From contig OZ010799.1 of NCBI GenBank assembly GCA_963932465.1, positions 158,220,761-158,284,760 of the forward strand: a stretch of 64,000 bases of DNA, written 5' to 3'. The stretch's first letter is position 1. Each line of letters starts with the position of its first letter. Shown here piece by piece: positions 63,798 to 64,000 of the stretch. A program made the position numbers and the translations under genes. Source of the DNA: Maratus speciosus (Eukaryota > Arthropoda > Arachnida > Araneae > Salticidae). The notes beneath the pieces were generated by a model, which made no database searches, was not told the DNA's origin, and saw nothing but the letters and a program-made list of their open reading frames with translations.

Positions 63798-64000
63798 CTT
63801 CCTCCGTCCCAATTTAGTTGTGACATTTAGGTCGAAAATTTTGTCCCAAATTAGTTACTACATTTCAAGTAGGTGGCGTCATAAATAACCGATGCAATTT
63901 AGTAGATCGACACCATTTTGTAAGGACTCTACCACTAGCATACCATAAAGCTCATTTTCTTCCTAAAGAATTAACGATTTATTAGCTAGAAGGTAGTTTT
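63798..64000 (+). mobile_element. Stowaway-like mariner miniature element, left part
   Basis: CTTCCTCCGTCCCAATTTAG preceded by TA (63796-63797) is very close to the terminal sequence of Stowaway elements (CTCCCTCCGTCCCA pattern). The window ends before any right TIR, so the call rests on one end. Confidence 0.5.

Overview
This window is AT-rich eukaryotic DNA with no recognisable host gene. It reads as an intergenic block built almost entirely from transposable elements. The transposase types point to an arthropod, most likely a spider: a Tcb1-like Tc1 transposase, a DUF4817-type DD41D transposase, pogo/Tigger relatives and a jockey-like LINE. The organism call is inference from family knowledge; no tRNA, rRNA, CRISPR array or intact cellular gene was seen.

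Layout. 1-5.4 kb: dispersed repeats, including an element with internal 180-bp repeats. 5.4-6.7 kb: a defective Tc1 element whose two ends are both its 3' end. 6.8-16.3 kb: small palindromic elements (several TTAA- or TA-flanked), a 43-bp minisatellite, a 1.07-kb foldback and a second 3'-end/3'-end Tc1/mariner derivative. 13.8-24.7 kb: Helitron-like termini (CTAG plus hairpin at one end, TC and AT-rich at the other), some abutting head to tail, plus hAT-like miniature elements with target duplications. 25.9-28.5 kb: five copies of one ~205-bp miniature element, four of them with their own 8-bp target duplications. 31.4-34.2 kb: a complete but decayed pogo element with TIRs and a TA duplication. 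34.3-40.5 kb: large foldbacks, including an 868-bp palindrome packed with GTCAC/GTGAC. 41.9-44.6 kb: an internally deleted Tigger-like element containing an intact DD41D mariner-type element (358-codon ORF, 79-bp identical TIRs) and a 453-bp palindrome. 44.7-47.1 kb: repeats of the same classes. About 49-54.5 kb, minus strand: a jockey-like LINE with frameshifts and nonsense codons, split by a 0.95-kb insertion between reverse transcriptase motifs A and B. 55.7-57.7 kb: two elements with 145-165-bp tandem arrays. The rest is Helitron 5' end, foldbacks, TTAA elements and, at the right edge, a Stowaway-like terminus.

The only ORF that looks intact and functional is the DD41D transposase; its flawless TIRs suggest recent movement. 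Every other coding remnant is broken. The recurring theme is palindromy: many elements here are near-complete inverted repeats, and in two cases the inversion demonstrably duplicated the 3' end of a transposase gene.
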